A stretch of 64,000 nt of DNA, from positions 23,105 to 87,104 of the forward strand of contig PKEY01000070.1 of the NCBI GenBank assembly GCA_002919265.1. The letters are read 5' to 3'. The stretch comes from Hyphomicrobiaceae bacterium. Lineage in GTDB: Bacteria; Pseudomonadota; Alphaproteobacteria; Rhizobiales; Hyphomicrobiaceae. Made by a program: the position numbers and the translations under genes. The notes under the pieces were generated by a model. The model saw only the letters and a program-made list of their open reading frames with translations, searched no databases and was not told the DNA's origin. Each line of letters starts with the position of its first letter. The first letter of the stretch is position 1. This document shows, one piece after another, positions 9,686-18,390 of this stretch.

Positions 9686-9702
9686 TGCCGAATTTCTCGG
9701 CA
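9686..9702. promoter_or_regulatory. Perfect inverted repeat in the divergent promoter region of the nuclease and DUF952 genes
   Basis: TGCCGA-ATTTC-TCGGCA is a perfect 6-bp inverted repeat with a 5-base spacer, between the divergent DUF262 and DUF952 genes. It could be an operator for either gene; no regulator gene is adjacent, and this is inference from symmetry only. Confidence 0.35.
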
Positions 9703-9751
9703 CTTGTACATAAGTTGAAGCCCTGACAGGGGCTCTCAGATCAGGGAATCC

Positions 9752-10132
9752 ATGGTGAGCGACTTTGGCGACGAGCGAGTAGGCGTGCTCGTCTACAAGA
9801 TTTTGCCCGAGTCAGACTGGCAGGAAGCCTGCCGGTTAGGAAAATACTTCGGGTCTGAAGATGATTTGCGTGACGGATTCATCCACCTCTCCGCTGGACA
9901 TCAGGTGGCTGGAACAGCTGCGCGCCATTTCCGAGGGATGAAGAACCTGATCCTTGTCGCATTTGCCGCCGGCGATCTGGGCGATGGCCTCAAGTGGGAG
10001 CCTTCACGAGGCGGAGACCTGTTCCCGCACCTTTATGGCCCGCTTCCCACAAACGCCGCTCTCTGGACCAAGCCATTACCGCTTGGCGCTGATGGCGTGC
10101 CTGTCACGCCGGAGGAGGTCAACGCATGTTGA
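9752..10132 (+). CDS. DUF952 family protein
   Basis: This 126-residue cytosolic protein belongs to the DUF952 family, whose role is unknown. Family features are VYKILPESDW at the start, DGFIHLSAGHQV (about residue 47), and PHLYGPLPTNAALW near the end. It overlaps the start of pyrD by 7 bp (pyrD ATG at 10126, DUF952 stop at 10132), so the two are probably translationally coupled. The pairing of DUF952 with pyrD hints at a link to pyrimidine or NAD metabolism, but nothing in the sequence shows a reaction. Confidence 0.88.
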   Translation: MVSDFGDERVGVLVYKILPESDWQEACRLGKYFGSEDDLRDGFIHLSAGHQVAGTAARHFRGMKNLILVAFAAGDLGDGLKWEPSRGGDLFPHLYGPLPTNAALWTKPLPLGADGVPVTPEEVNAC

Positions 10133-11220
10133 GAACGACCATCGAGCTGGCACGGCCGCTGCTGTTCGCACTCGATCCGGAGAACGCGCACGAGCTGACT
10201 CTCAGGTCGCTGGAAGCGGGCATCTATCCACGAGCAAGGAAGCTGGATGATCCGCGGCTGTCGGTCAAACTATGGGACTGCGAATTTCCCAATCCGATCG
10301 GCATCGCAGCCGGGTTCGACAAAGATGCGCGCGTGCCTGACGCCATTCTGCGAATTGGATTTGGCTTTGCCGAGGTCGGCAGCGTCACCCCTCGCCCTCA
10401 GGTCGGGAACCCGCGGCCGCGCGTTTTCCGACTTATCAGTGAACGGGCCATCATCAATCGACTCGGCTTCAACAGCGCGGGCCATGAGGTCGTTCTCAAG
10501 CGTCTGCAGCAGCGCGCGCGAGTTGGTGTGGTCGGCGTCAACCTCGGGGCGAACAAGGAAAGCGCAGACCGCACGGCCGATTATGTGCTGGGGATCGAAA
10601 GGTTCTACGACGTGGCGAGCTACCTCGCCGTGAACATCTCCTCGCCCAACACACCAGGCTTGCGGGATCTGCAAGCCCCGGCGGCGCTCGATGACCTGCT
10701 CAGCCGCGTAATGGCTGCAAGGGAGCACCGTTCGAGCAGCAGCGGCAGGCGTGTGCCGATCATTGTGAAGATTGCGCCCGACATCGCCGAACAGGACCTG
10801 CCCGCCATCACCGAGCGATTGCTGAAGCACAACGTCGACGGCATTGCCGTTTCGAACACCACGCTCACTCGGCCAGGGTTAGTCAACACACCGATTGCGC
10901 AACAGGCCGGAGGATTGTCCGGGCGGCCGCTGTTTCACCGCTCGACCGTCATGCTCGCTCGCGTTTATCAGCTCACTGGCGGTCGCATTCCGCTCATCGG
11001 CGTCGGTGGTATCGACAGTCCTGAGGCTGCGCTGGCAAAGATCGAGGCCGGGGCGACTCTGATTCAGCTCTATACCGGGCTCGTCTACGAAGGCCCGGGC
11101 TTGATCGAGAAGATCAAGGAGCACCTCGTATCCGCCGTCGCGTGTGCAAACGCGCCCAGTTACACGGCGTTGGTTGGGCGTAGGGCCGACGAATGGGCGC
11201 GAAAATCACTCGATGGATGA
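10126..11220 (+). CDS. pyrD: Quinone-dependent dihydroorotate dehydrogenase
   Basis: PyrD oxidises dihydroorotate to orotate in pyrimidine synthesis and passes electrons through FMN to the quinone pool; class 2 enzymes bind the inner membrane by their N-terminal helices. The 364-residue length fits class 2. Seen are the N-terminal ARPLLFALDPENAHELT membrane-contact helix, NPIGIAAGFDKDA (about residue 56), VNISSPNTPGLRDLQ (about 169, with the catalytic Ser region), VKIAPDI, and the FMN-binding LIGVGGIDSPEAA (about 288) and LIQLYTGLVYEGP. It overlaps the DUF952 gene. It ends 3 bp before the convergent MATE gene. Confidence 0.97.
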   Translation: MLRTTIELARPLLFALDPENAHELTLRSLEAGIYPRARKLDDPRLSVKLWDCEFPNPIGIAAGFDKDARVPDAILRIGFGFAEVGSVTPRPQVGNPRPRVFRLISERAIINRLGFNSAGHEVVLKRLQQRARVGVVGVNLGANKESADRTADYVLGIERFYDVASYLAVNISSPNTPGLRDLQAPAALDDLLSRVMAAREHRSSSSGRRVPIIVKIAPDIAEQDLPAITERLLKHNVDGIAVSNTTLTRPGLVNTPIAQQAGGLSGRPLFHRSTVMLARVYQLTGGRIPLIGVGGIDSPEAALAKIEAGATLIQLYTGLVYEGPGLIEKIKEHLVSAVACANAPSYTALVGRRADEWARKSLDG

Positions 11221-11223
11221 CGT

Positions 11224-12594
11224 CTAGTGAGCCTGCGCGGGCGGATGGAATGCCGCTCGCTCCAAGGCCGAAAAGCGCGCCATCAGCGACACCGCTCGGA
11301 CAACGTTGAATATGAGCATCGACACCCACAGCCCGTGATTGGCGTAAAGCGGCTGCAGCACCGCCCAGACCGCAAAGAAGATCAGCACGCTCAACAACAT
11401 CATGTTGCGCATGTCGGCGGTGCGCGTCGCGCCAATGAAGATGCCATCGAGCTGATAACACCAGACACCGACAATTGGCAGCAACGCCGCCCACACCAGA
11501 TACTCGCGGGACGCGACGCGCACGTCCGCGCTGGTGGTCATGAAGTCAATGATCGCGGGGCCTGCAAGCCAGATGACGAGCGAGAGCAGTGCGCCCGTTA
11601 GCGCTGCCCAGATGGTCGACAGGCGAACAGCCTCCCGGAACCGCTGCTGCGCCCGCGCCCCAATCGCCCTACCGACGAGGCTTTCGGCGGCGAACGCAAA
11701 GCCGTCGAGCAAATAGATGGCCACCATCGTGATCGAATTGAGCACGGCGTTGGCGGCGAGGATCACGTCTCCCGATCGTGCGCCCTGCGCCGTAAAGAAG
11801 ACGACTACGGTCAATGCCAGGGCTGTTCGGATCATGATGTCAGTGTTGACCTGGAACGTGCGCCGCAAACGCGCGAGGTCCAGTACCTGCCTCAAATCTG
11901 CTCGGTAGCCGCGCCGAGCGAGAATGGCCCAGGTGAGATAGAGACCAAGAAACGTTGCCGCCCATTCGGCGATGAGCGCGGCAGCTCCCACGCCGGCGAC
12001 ACCGAGTCCGAGGCCGACGACGAACAGGACGGCCAACAGCATATTGAGGACGTTCAGGAATATCTGGATCACAAAAGCGAGGCCGGCCCGCCCCATGCCG
12101 ATAAACCAGCCCAGCAGCGCAAAGTTGATGAGGCCCGCAGGCGCCGCCCAGATGCGGATCGAGAAGTAGGTGTAGGCTGCTTTCTCAACGGCTTCCGAGG
12201 CGCCCATCACGTAGAAAGCGGTGAGCGCTATGAGGCTTTGCCCAGCGATCATCGCCAGACCGGCAGCGCCTGCGATCAGGAGCGCGCGATGAAGGTTGGC
12301 CGCGATCTCGACGCCATCCTGGGCCCCAAGGGCCTGCGCCGTGAGGCCCGTGGTCCCCATCCGCAGAAAGCCGAAAACCCAATAAAGATAGCTGAAGATG
12401 GTCGCCCCGACGGCCACGCCGCCTATGAGATAGGCCTCACCCAGTTGCCCCACCACCACCGTATCGACGAAGCCGATCAGCGGCACCGTCGCATTGGAGA
12501 TCATGATGGGAAGAGCAATGGTCACCACATCGCGGTGACCAATCGGCCTGGCACTTGCGAGGGGCTGCCGCTCCTCGGAAACATTGGCGCTCAT
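11224..12594 (-). CDS. MATE family efflux transporter (DinF-like)
   Basis: This 456-residue inner-membrane protein has about 12 hydrophobic segments in two related halves, as in the MATE family, which exports cationic compounds using proton or sodium gradients. The first half carries MISNATVPLIGFVDTVVVGQLG and the loop FGFLRMGTTGLTAQALGA, typical of the DinF branch. The substrate is not readable. The gene lies 18 bp downstream of the small DUF6460 gene on the same strand and probably shares its transcript. Its stop lies 3 bp from the pyrD stop, without an obvious terminator. Confidence 0.92.
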   Translation of the reverse strand: MSANVSEERQPLASARPIGHRDVVTIALPIMISNATVPLIGFVDTVVVGQLGEAYLIGGVAVGATIFSYLYWVFGFLRMGTTGLTAQALGAQDGVEIAANLHRALLIAGAAGLAMIAGQSLIALTAFYVMGASEAVEKAAYTYFSIRIWAAPAGLINFALLGWFIGMGRAGLAFVIQIFLNVLNMLLAVLFVVGLGLGVAGVGAAALIAEWAATFLGLYLTWAILARRGYRADLRQVLDLARLRRTFQVNTDIMIRTALALTVVVFFTAQGARSGDVILAANAVLNSITMVAIYLLDGFAFAAESLVGRAIGARAQQRFREAVRLSTIWAALTGALLSLVIWLAGPAIIDFMTTSADVRVASREYLVWAALLPIVGVWCYQLDGIFIGATRTADMRNMMLLSVLIFFAVWAVLQPLYANHGLWVSMLIFNVVRAVSLMARFSALERAAFHPPAQAH

Positions 12595-12612
12595 GATCGC
12601 AGGCGGCCCTGA

Positions 12613-12888
12613 TCAATTTTTGTCGGAACGGCGGGCCATGCCGATAAGACGTGCAATGAACCAGATCGGGAACACGATTACTGCGCCAATGAGGAAGTAC
12701 TGCAGCAGCCACTCCAGCGAGGCAAATCCCAGATCGAAGATCCGACGCACCATGACGTCGAGACGGTGGAGAAAATCCCAGGGCGTGATATCGAGCGCCG
12801 ACAGGACGACCCCGACCACGACTGAAAGCAGTGCCAGCCGGATGAGGACACCGACGGGGTTGCCGCCAAAAAATTGATTGCCTTGCAT
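12613..12888 (-). CDS. Small membrane protein, DUF6460-like
   Basis: This 91-residue protein has two hydrophobic segments (about residues 13-30 and 60-80) and the stretch NPVGVLIRLALLSVVVGVVLSALDITPWDF, which I recognise from small rhizobial membrane proteins named DUF6460. The C-terminus ends in a positively charged tail (RLIGMARRSDKN). The start at ATG 12888 is preferred to the track start at 12948, because the extra 20 residues are Arg/Ala-rich and not hydrophobic. Function is unknown; it precedes the MATE exporter gene by 18 bp, so the two may be co-expressed. Confidence 0.75.
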   Translation of the reverse strand: MQGNQFFGGNPVGVLIRLALLSVVVGVVLSALDITPWDFLHRLDVMVRRIFDLGFASLEWLLQYFLIGAVIVFPIWFIARLIGMARRSDKN

Positions 12889-13021
12889 GATCCGGAGCCT
12901 CGTGGTGAGCCGTTGCGCTGCAGCGGAGCGCCCTGCCCTCGCGCGCAAGCTGCCTCTAGCATAGTTCTCTCGGGGACTGAACCTGAACCGCTGAGGAGCC
13001 GCAGACTGGACCCGAAGAGAA

Positions 13022-15577
13022 ATGCGTAGGAAGCGTCCGGGTGCCCCATCCGTGTCAGGCGGACACGGCGCCGAGCCATTGCTGCCAGAGCCTTTTGCTC
13101 GCTGGTTTGCCTCGCGCGGCTGGACGTTGCGCGAGCATCAGCGCGCGCTGCTGGAGAAGGCGCGCGAGCGGCGGTCCACGCTTCTCATCGCCCCAACCGG
13201 CGCGGGCAAGACACTTGCCGGCTTTCTTCCCAGCCTTGTCGAGCTGACAACAGGCGTCTTGCCCCGTCGCGGCGCAGGTCTCCACACCCTCTACATTTCG
13301 CCGCTCAAGGCGCTTGCGGTCGACGTCGCACGCAATTTGCTTACCCCAGTCGAAGAGATGCAGCTGCCCGTCCGCATCGAAACCCGAACGGGCGACACCT
13401 CAGTGGGCAAGCGGCAACGGCAGCGCTTCCGGCCTCCCGACTTCCTTCTGACCACACCCGAGCAGCTCGCGCTTCTCCTGAGTTACGCGGATTCGGCGTA
13501 CCTTTTCGCAGATCTGCGAATGATTGTGCTTGACGAGTTGCATGCGCTCGTCGGTTCGAAGCGCGGAGATTTGCTGGCGCTCGACCTGGCCCGTCTCGGC
13601 ACCATTGCCCCGGACGCCATTCGGATCGGCCTGTCGGCGACGGTCGCGCGACCGTCCGAGTTGCGAGCGTTTCTTCAGCGCCAAACTGATCCGCAGCACG
13701 CCATCTACCTAGCCGATCTCGTGGTTACGAGCGGCGGGGCCAAACCGGATGTCCGGCTTCTCGAAAGCGAAAACCCTCTGCCGTGGGCGGGGCACACCGC
13801 ACGCTACGCGGTTCACGACATCTACGCCGCGATCAAGGCGCATCGCATGTCGATTTTGTTCGTAAACACGCGCATGCAGGCCGAGCTGTTGTTCCACGAG
13901 CTCTGGCGGATCAACGACGACAACCTGCCGATCGCGCTCCACCACGGGTCGCTGGATGCCACCCAGCGACGTAAGGTCGAAGCGGCCATGGCTGCGGGCC
14001 GTCTGCGAGCCGTCGTCGCGACCTCCACCCTCGATCTCGGCATCGACTGGGGTGATGTGGACCTTGTCATCAACGTCGGCGCACCCAAAGGCGCGAGCCG
14101 CCTTATTCAACGCATTGGCCGCGCCAATCACCGCCTCGATGAGCCCTCCAAGGCCCTGCTCGTGCCATCGAACCGCTTCGAGGTGCTCGAATGTCAGGCC
14201 GCACGCGATGCAGCGCTGGCTGGCGTGCAGGACGTGGTGCTGACGCGCACGGGCGCGTTGGACGTGCTTGCCCAGCATGTCATGGGTGTGGCCGCGGCAG
14301 GGCCGTTCAACCCTGAGGAGCTGTATTCCGAAATCACCTCGGCGCAGCCCTACGCCCACCTCAGCCGCAGCGATTTCGATCGCGTCGTCGACTTCGTGGC
14401 AACTGGCGGATACGCGCTGCGCACCTACGAGCGTTATGCTCGCCTCAAGCCCACGGGCGATGGACGCTTACGCCTCGCACATCCACGCCTCGCACAACAG
14501 TACCGGATGAACGTCGGGACAATTATCGATGCGCCGATGCTCCGCGTGCGCTTGGTGGGCCGCAAGCGCGGACCGCCCGGCCATCCGTCCAGGCTCATGG
14601 GTGGTCGTGTGCTTGGCGAAATCGACGAGATGTTCGTCGCCGAGCTGAGCATTGGCGATACGTTCGTCTTTGGTGGCGAGGTTGTAAGATTCGAGGGCCT
14701 GCGCGAAACAGAGGTGTTCGTCTCACGCGCCACGGACGACGAACCTAAAATCCCGAGCTATCCCGGCGGGAAGTTTCCGCTTTCCACACACCTTGCCTCG
14801 CGCGTGCGCACGATGCTGGCTGACCCGAAATCCTGGGCCAGCTTGCCGGAGCCGGTGGCTGAGTGGCTTGAAATTCAACAGAGAAGATCGGTCATTCCGT
14901 CGCCGGATGAAGTGCTGGTCGAGACCTTCCCACACGGCAAGCGGCATCACCTCGTGATCTACTCGTTCGAAGGTCGCCTTGCCCATCAGACGCTTGGCAT
15001 GTTGCTGACACGTAGGCTGGAGCGGGCCCGAGCCAGACCGCTGGGCTTCGTTGCCAACGATTACGGACTTGCTGTCTGGACCGCGGCCGACCTTTCAGCT
15101 CTCATTGCGCAAGGCGCACTTAACCTCGCGAACCTCTTCGACGAGGACATGCTGGGCGACGACCTCGAAGCGTGGCTTGCGGAATCGAACCTGATGAAGC
15201 GCACGTTCCGCATGTGTGCGGTTATCGCCGGCCTCATCGAACGCCGCCATCCAGGTCGCGAAAAAACAGGCCGGCAGATTACGTTTTCCGCCGATCTCAT
15301 CTACGACGTGCTACGGCGACATGACCCCAACCACATTCTGCTCGAAGCCGCATGGGCCGACGCCGCAACGGGCTTGCTGGATGTCGCACGCCTCGGCGAT
15401 TTCCTTCGCCGCATAAAAGGACGAATCAGGCATCAATCGTTGTCGAGTGTTTCGCCGCTCGCCGTGCCCATCCTGCTCGAGATCGGGCGAGAGCCGGTTC
15501 ACGGTGCGGCGCGCGAGGGGTTACTGCGAGATGCTGCGGAAGCCCTCATTGCGGAGGCGGTTGGAGAAGAGGGTTGA
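13022..15577 (+). CDS. Ligase-associated DNA damage response DEXH-box helicase (Lhr-like)
   Basis: This 851-residue superfamily 2 helicase is of the Lhr type, in the branch that accompanies an ATP-dependent DNA ligase, an exonuclease and the PdeM phosphoesterase in bacterial DNA repair. Seen in order are IAPTGAGKTLAGF (Walker A, about residue 56), VLDELHAL (box II, about 175), GLSATVA (III), VATSTLDLGIDWGDVD (V, about 340) and IQRIGRANHR (VI). The long C-terminal Lhr region follows. The stop overlaps the ATG of pdeM (TGATG), so the pair is coupled. The ligase and exonuclease genes are not next to it. Confidence 0.93.
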   Translation: MRRKRPGAPSVSGGHGAEPLLPEPFARWFASRGWTLREHQRALLEKARERRSTLLIAPTGAGKTLAGFLPSLVELTTGVLPRRGAGLHTLYISPLKALAVDVARNLLTPVEEMQLPVRIETRTGDTSVGKRQRQRFRPPDFLLTTPEQLALLLSYADSAYLFADLRMIVLDELHALVGSKRGDLLALDLARLGTIAPDAIRIGLSATVARPSELRAFLQRQTDPQHAIYLADLVVTSGGAKPDVRLLESENPLPWAGHTARYAVHDIYAAIKAHRMSILFVNTRMQAELLFHELWRINDDNLPIALHHGSLDATQRRKVEAAMAAGRLRAVVATSTLDLGIDWGDVDLVINVGAPKGASRLIQRIGRANHRLDEPSKALLVPSNRFEVLECQAARDAALAGVQDVVLTRTGALDVLAQHVMGVAAAGPFNPEELYSEITSAQPYAHLSRSDFDRVVDFVATGGYALRTYERYARLKPTGDGRLRLAHPRLAQQYRMNVGTIIDAPMLRVRLVGRKRGPPGHPSRLMGGRVLGEIDEMFVAELSIGDTFVFGGEVVRFEGLRETEVFVSRATDDEPKIPSYPGGKFPLSTHLASRVRTMLADPKSWASLPEPVAEWLEIQQRRSVIPSPDEVLVETFPHGKRHHLVIYSFEGRLAHQTLGMLLTRRLERARARPLGFVANDYGLAVWTAADLSALIAQGALNLANLFDEDMLGDDLEAWLAESNLMKRTFRMCAVIAGLIERRHPGREKTGRQITFSADLIYDVLRRHDPNHILLEAAWADAATGLLDVARLGDFLRRIKGRIRHQSLSSVSPLAVPILLEIGREPVHGAAREGLLRDAAEALIAEAVGEEG

Positions 15578-16299
15578 TGTTGGGGCTGAAGCCGGAGCGT
15601 TTCGATCTCGGTGAGTTTATGACGCAGCCGATTACGCTGTGTGGCAAGTCATTCCTGGCGGACCAGTCGGGGGCGCTTTACTGGCCAGTCGAAAAAACGC
15701 TCATCGTCGCCGATCTGCATTTGGAAAAGGGCTCCGCCCACGCCAGTCGCGGTACGTTTCTGCCGCCTTACGATACACGCCAGACGTTGCTCCGCCTGGC
15801 CGAGGTCATCGACCGTCTCGAATCTGAAACCGTCATCGCTTTGGGTGACAGCTTCCATGATGGCGGCGCGGCTGAACGCCTTTGCGATGAGGATTTGCAG
15901 ATCCTGAAAATTATTCAGGAGGATCGGCGCTGGATCTGGATCACGGGCAACCATGATCCTTCGATCCCGGAGGAATTCGGTGGCCAGCGTTTCGAGGAGT
16001 TTGATCTTGGCGGGATCAAGTTGCGGCATGAGCCACGGCCCGGCGGCATCACGCACGAGATCGCGGGCCACATGCACCCCGCCGCGCGCATTTCCATCCA
16101 CGGCACGTCAATCCGGCGGCCATGCTTCGTCGGTAATGGTTTGCGCCTGATCCTTCCTGCCTTTGGCGCGTATACGGGGGGCCTGAACGTCCTCGATGAC
16201 GCTTTCCTCCCCTATTTCGGGAATGACGGCTTGAGTGTCTGGATCCGCGGTGAGGAGGGTCTCTACCCCATTGCGACGCGACTACTGCGGCGCGACTGA
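15577..16299 (+). CDS. pdeM: Ligase-associated DNA damage response phosphoesterase PdeM
   Basis: PdeM is a small calcineurin-like metallophosphoesterase or nuclease of the ligase-associated repair module. All metal-binding motifs are present: VADLHLEKG (about residue 44), ALGDSFHDG (about 88), ITGNHDPS and the later IAGHMHPAA. I use ATG 15577, which overlaps the helicase stop; an in-frame ATG at 15619 (MTQPITLCG) is nearer the family's usual start and is a fair alternative. The track's start at 15352 lies inside the helicase gene and is rejected. The gene faces the aminotransferase gene across 17 bp. Confidence 0.9.
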   Translation: MLGLKPERFDLGEFMTQPITLCGKSFLADQSGALYWPVEKTLIVADLHLEKGSAHASRGTFLPPYDTRQTLLRLAEVIDRLESETVIALGDSFHDGGAAERLCDEDLQILKIIQEDRRWIWITGNHDPSIPEEFGGQRFEEFDLGGIKLRHEPRPGGITHEIAGHMHPAARISIHGTSIRRPCFVGNGLRLILPAFGAYTGGLNVLDDAFLPYFGNDGLSVWIRGEEGLYPIATRLLRRD

Positions 16300-16316
16300 T
16301 CTGTGGTACCTGATAC

Positions 16317-17663
16317 TTAGGCAGCCGCCCGAATTTCCTGATCTACCAGCGCCTTGAGAAGCTCCGCGTATTCGTCGACGAACGATACAAGCACGTTTCT
16401 GAGCGTCTGCCGGTGTGCATCCGTCATCGGCAAGGACTGGTAGAAGTCCCCTCGACTGGCAATCGCTACACCGTTGAGCAGCGCATACATATGGAAAAAC
16501 TGCCCAACGCGCCGGCTCGTGGGCGTGACGTCTGCCGCCGTCCGAATTCCGTTCGGTGAAAGATGCATGGTGAACAGCGAGCCCTGGCCGGTGAAGCGCA
16601 GAGGCACCTTGCGCGCGACCATTTCATCGTTCAACCGAACACGGAAGGCTTCACACTCCACGAGGAATGCGTCGGCCCGCTCCGGCGTGAATACGCGCGT
16701 CAAGCCGGCGAGACCTGCCGCCATCGAACAGACATTGTTGTTGAAGGTGCCCGCGTGTCGGAAAGCGTCGGGGCGGTGCGGATCAAATCGGTCCATGATG
16801 TCAGCCCGGCCACCGAATGCGCCGGAGGACAGCCCGCCTCCGAGATATTTCCCGAGGGTCGTCAGATCCGGCGTCAATCCGATCTGCCCCTGAATGCCGC
16901 CCGCTCCGCAACGTGAGGTCTTTACCTCATCGAAAATGAGAAGAGCACCAACCTTCGCCGTCTCCTCACGCAGCATTTCAAGGAAGCTTCTTTCCGCCGG
17001 AATGTTACCGGCCGCTCCGAGGATCGGCTCGACGATGACGCAGGCGAGATCGTCCTTGTGCGCCTGGATCAGGCTGCGCGTCGCCTCATAATCGTTGTAA
17101 GGCGCGATGACGTAGTCGAAAGGAATGTTGATTGGATTGCCGCCCTTGGAAAAAACCAGCACGCCACCGTGATAGGCGCCGTCGAATACGAGGATCTTGG
17201 ACCGCCCAGTAACCTGGCGCGCGGTTACAAGCGCCAGAATATTGGCCTCGGTTCCCGAATTACAAAAACGTAGCCGTTCCATGCTCGGGAAGCGCGCCTG
17301 AACGGCCTCCGCAAGCCGGGCCTCGAGAACATTCGGCGCTGCCAAAACGATGCCGCACTCGAGCGCCTCGATAATCGCCTGCTTGATAATCGGATCGGAA
17401 TGCCCGTAAAGGCCGGCGGAAAATTCGCCCACAAAGTCGATGTAGGTGTGCCCATCGAGGTCCCGCACCTCGGCGCCCTGGCCCGAAACCATCGTGAGCG
17501 GGAACGGCTCATAGAAGAGAACGGAGCGCGTGTTACCTCCGGGCAAGGCTCGCGCTGCCTCCTGAGAGGCCTTGAGGCTCAGTGGATTACGTTTTGCGAA
17601 TTCCTGTTTGAGCCCCGAGAACGCTTTCTCGAGCTGCTCCAACCGATGATTGCTGAGGGTCAT
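16317..17663 (-). CDS. Class III PLP-dependent aminotransferase (glutamate-1-semialdehyde mutase-like)
   Basis: This 448-residue fold-type I enzyme belongs to the group labelled aspartate aminotransferase family or GSA aminomutase-like. Seen are GNTRSVLFYEPFPL near residue 43, the PLP-phosphate region FCNSGTEANILAL (about 132), LIFDEVKTSR (about 243), and the Schiff-base lysine in TTLGKYLGGGLSSGAFGG (about 270). The last motif is GSA-mutase-like, yet haem is made by HemA (ALAS) here, so true HemL function is unlikely. It ends the five-gene hyu/CoA-transferase run, 37 bp after the previous gene, with CAGGAG before its ATG. The likely role is transamination of an amino acid or amine in that pathway. 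Confidence 0.88.
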   Translation of the reverse strand: MTLSNHRLEQLEKAFSGLKQEFAKRNPLSLKASQEAARALPGGNTRSVLFYEPFPLTMVSGQGAEVRDLDGHTYIDFVGEFSAGLYGHSDPIIKQAIIEALECGIVLAAPNVLEARLAEAVQARFPSMERLRFCNSGTEANILALVTARQVTGRSKILVFDGAYHGGVLVFSKGGNPINIPFDYVIAPYNDYEATRSLIQAHKDDLACVIVEPILGAAGNIPAERSFLEMLREETAKVGALLIFDEVKTSRCGAGGIQGQIGLTPDLTTLGKYLGGGLSSGAFGGRADIMDRFDPHRPDAFRHAGTFNNNVCSMAAGLAGLTRVFTPERADAFLVECEAFRVRLNDEMVARKVPLRFTGQGSLFTMHLSPNGIRTAADVTPTSRRVGQFFHMYALLNGVAIASRGDFYQSLPMTDAHRQTLRNVLVSFVDEYAELLKALVDQEIRAAA

Positions 17664-17700
17664 TGCGCTCCTGGGAGACCTTCGAAATTGGCCGGGCAGA

Positions 17701-18390
17701 CTAGCCGAGTGCTGGAGACTCTATCGTTTTCAGATTGGGGTCGATGTCCAGCGGCCCTTCTGTCGCTGCACGGACCGTCTCGACGTCCAAACCCGCAGCA
17801 ATCTCGCGCATGATGAAGCGCCCGTCAGTCACGTCGAACACGCCGTAGTTGGTGAAGACGCGGGAAACAACGCCTGCGCCCGTGAGCGGATAGGTGCACC
17901 GCTTCAGCAGTTTCGGCTCGCCCTTCCGCGTCGTGTGCTCGGTTATGATGAAAACCTGCTTTACGCCCGCGACGAGATCCATCGCGCCACCCACTGCGGG
18001 CACGCCACCTTCGCCCGTCGACCAGTTCGCCAAGTCACCGTTGGCCGCGACCTGCAAGGCACCCAGGATCGAAATGTCGAGATGCCCGCCGCGGATCATG
18101 GCGAAGCTGTCAGCGTGATGGAAGAAGCAGGCGCCGGGCAGCAGCGTGATCGGCTTCTTACCGGCGTTGATCAGCTCGGGATCTTCCTCGCCGGGCTTGG
18201 GCGGTGGCCCGAAGCCCAGTACGCCGTTCTCGGAGTGATAGATAACCTCGCGCCCCTCGGGCACGAAACGCGCCACCATCTCAGGAATGCCGATGCCAAG
18301 GTTCACATGGGCGCCATCGGGAATGTCCTGCGCAGCCCGCCACGCCATCGCCTCCCGGGAGAGGCCCAACGCTTCGGTTTTCGTGCTCAT
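17701..18390 (-). CDS. 3-oxoacid CoA-transferase, subunit B (PcaJ/ScoB-like)
   Basis: This is the beta subunit of a class I CoA-transferase that moves CoA from succinyl-CoA to a 3-oxo acid through a glutamyl-CoA intermediate. The catalytic glutamate lies in YHSENGVLGFGP (about residue 53). Other family stretches are AHVNLGIGIPEMVARFVP and HLDISILGALQV. The 229-residue length is normal. Its start overlaps the subunit A stop by 4 bp. From memory the A subunit looks closest to PcaI (3-oxoadipate), so this may be PcaJ, but no other pca genes lie nearby and the acceptor acid is open. Confidence 0.93.
   Translation of the reverse strand: MSTKTEALGLSREAMAWRAAQDIPDGAHVNLGIGIPEMVARFVPEGREVIYHSENGVLGFGPPPKPGEEDPELINAGKKPITLLPGACFFHHADSFAMIRGGHLDISILGALQVAANGDLANWSTGEGGVPAVGGAMDLVAGVKQVFIITEHTTRKGEPKLLKRCTYPLTGAGVVSRVFTNYGVFDVTDGRFIMREIAAGLDVETVRAATEGPLDIDPNLKTIESPALG

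Noticed and set aside
16317-17663. Calling the class III aminotransferase HemL
   Set aside because: It resembles GSA aminomutase, but this organism has ALA synthase (hemA), and the gene sits at the end of the hyu/CoA-transferase operon.
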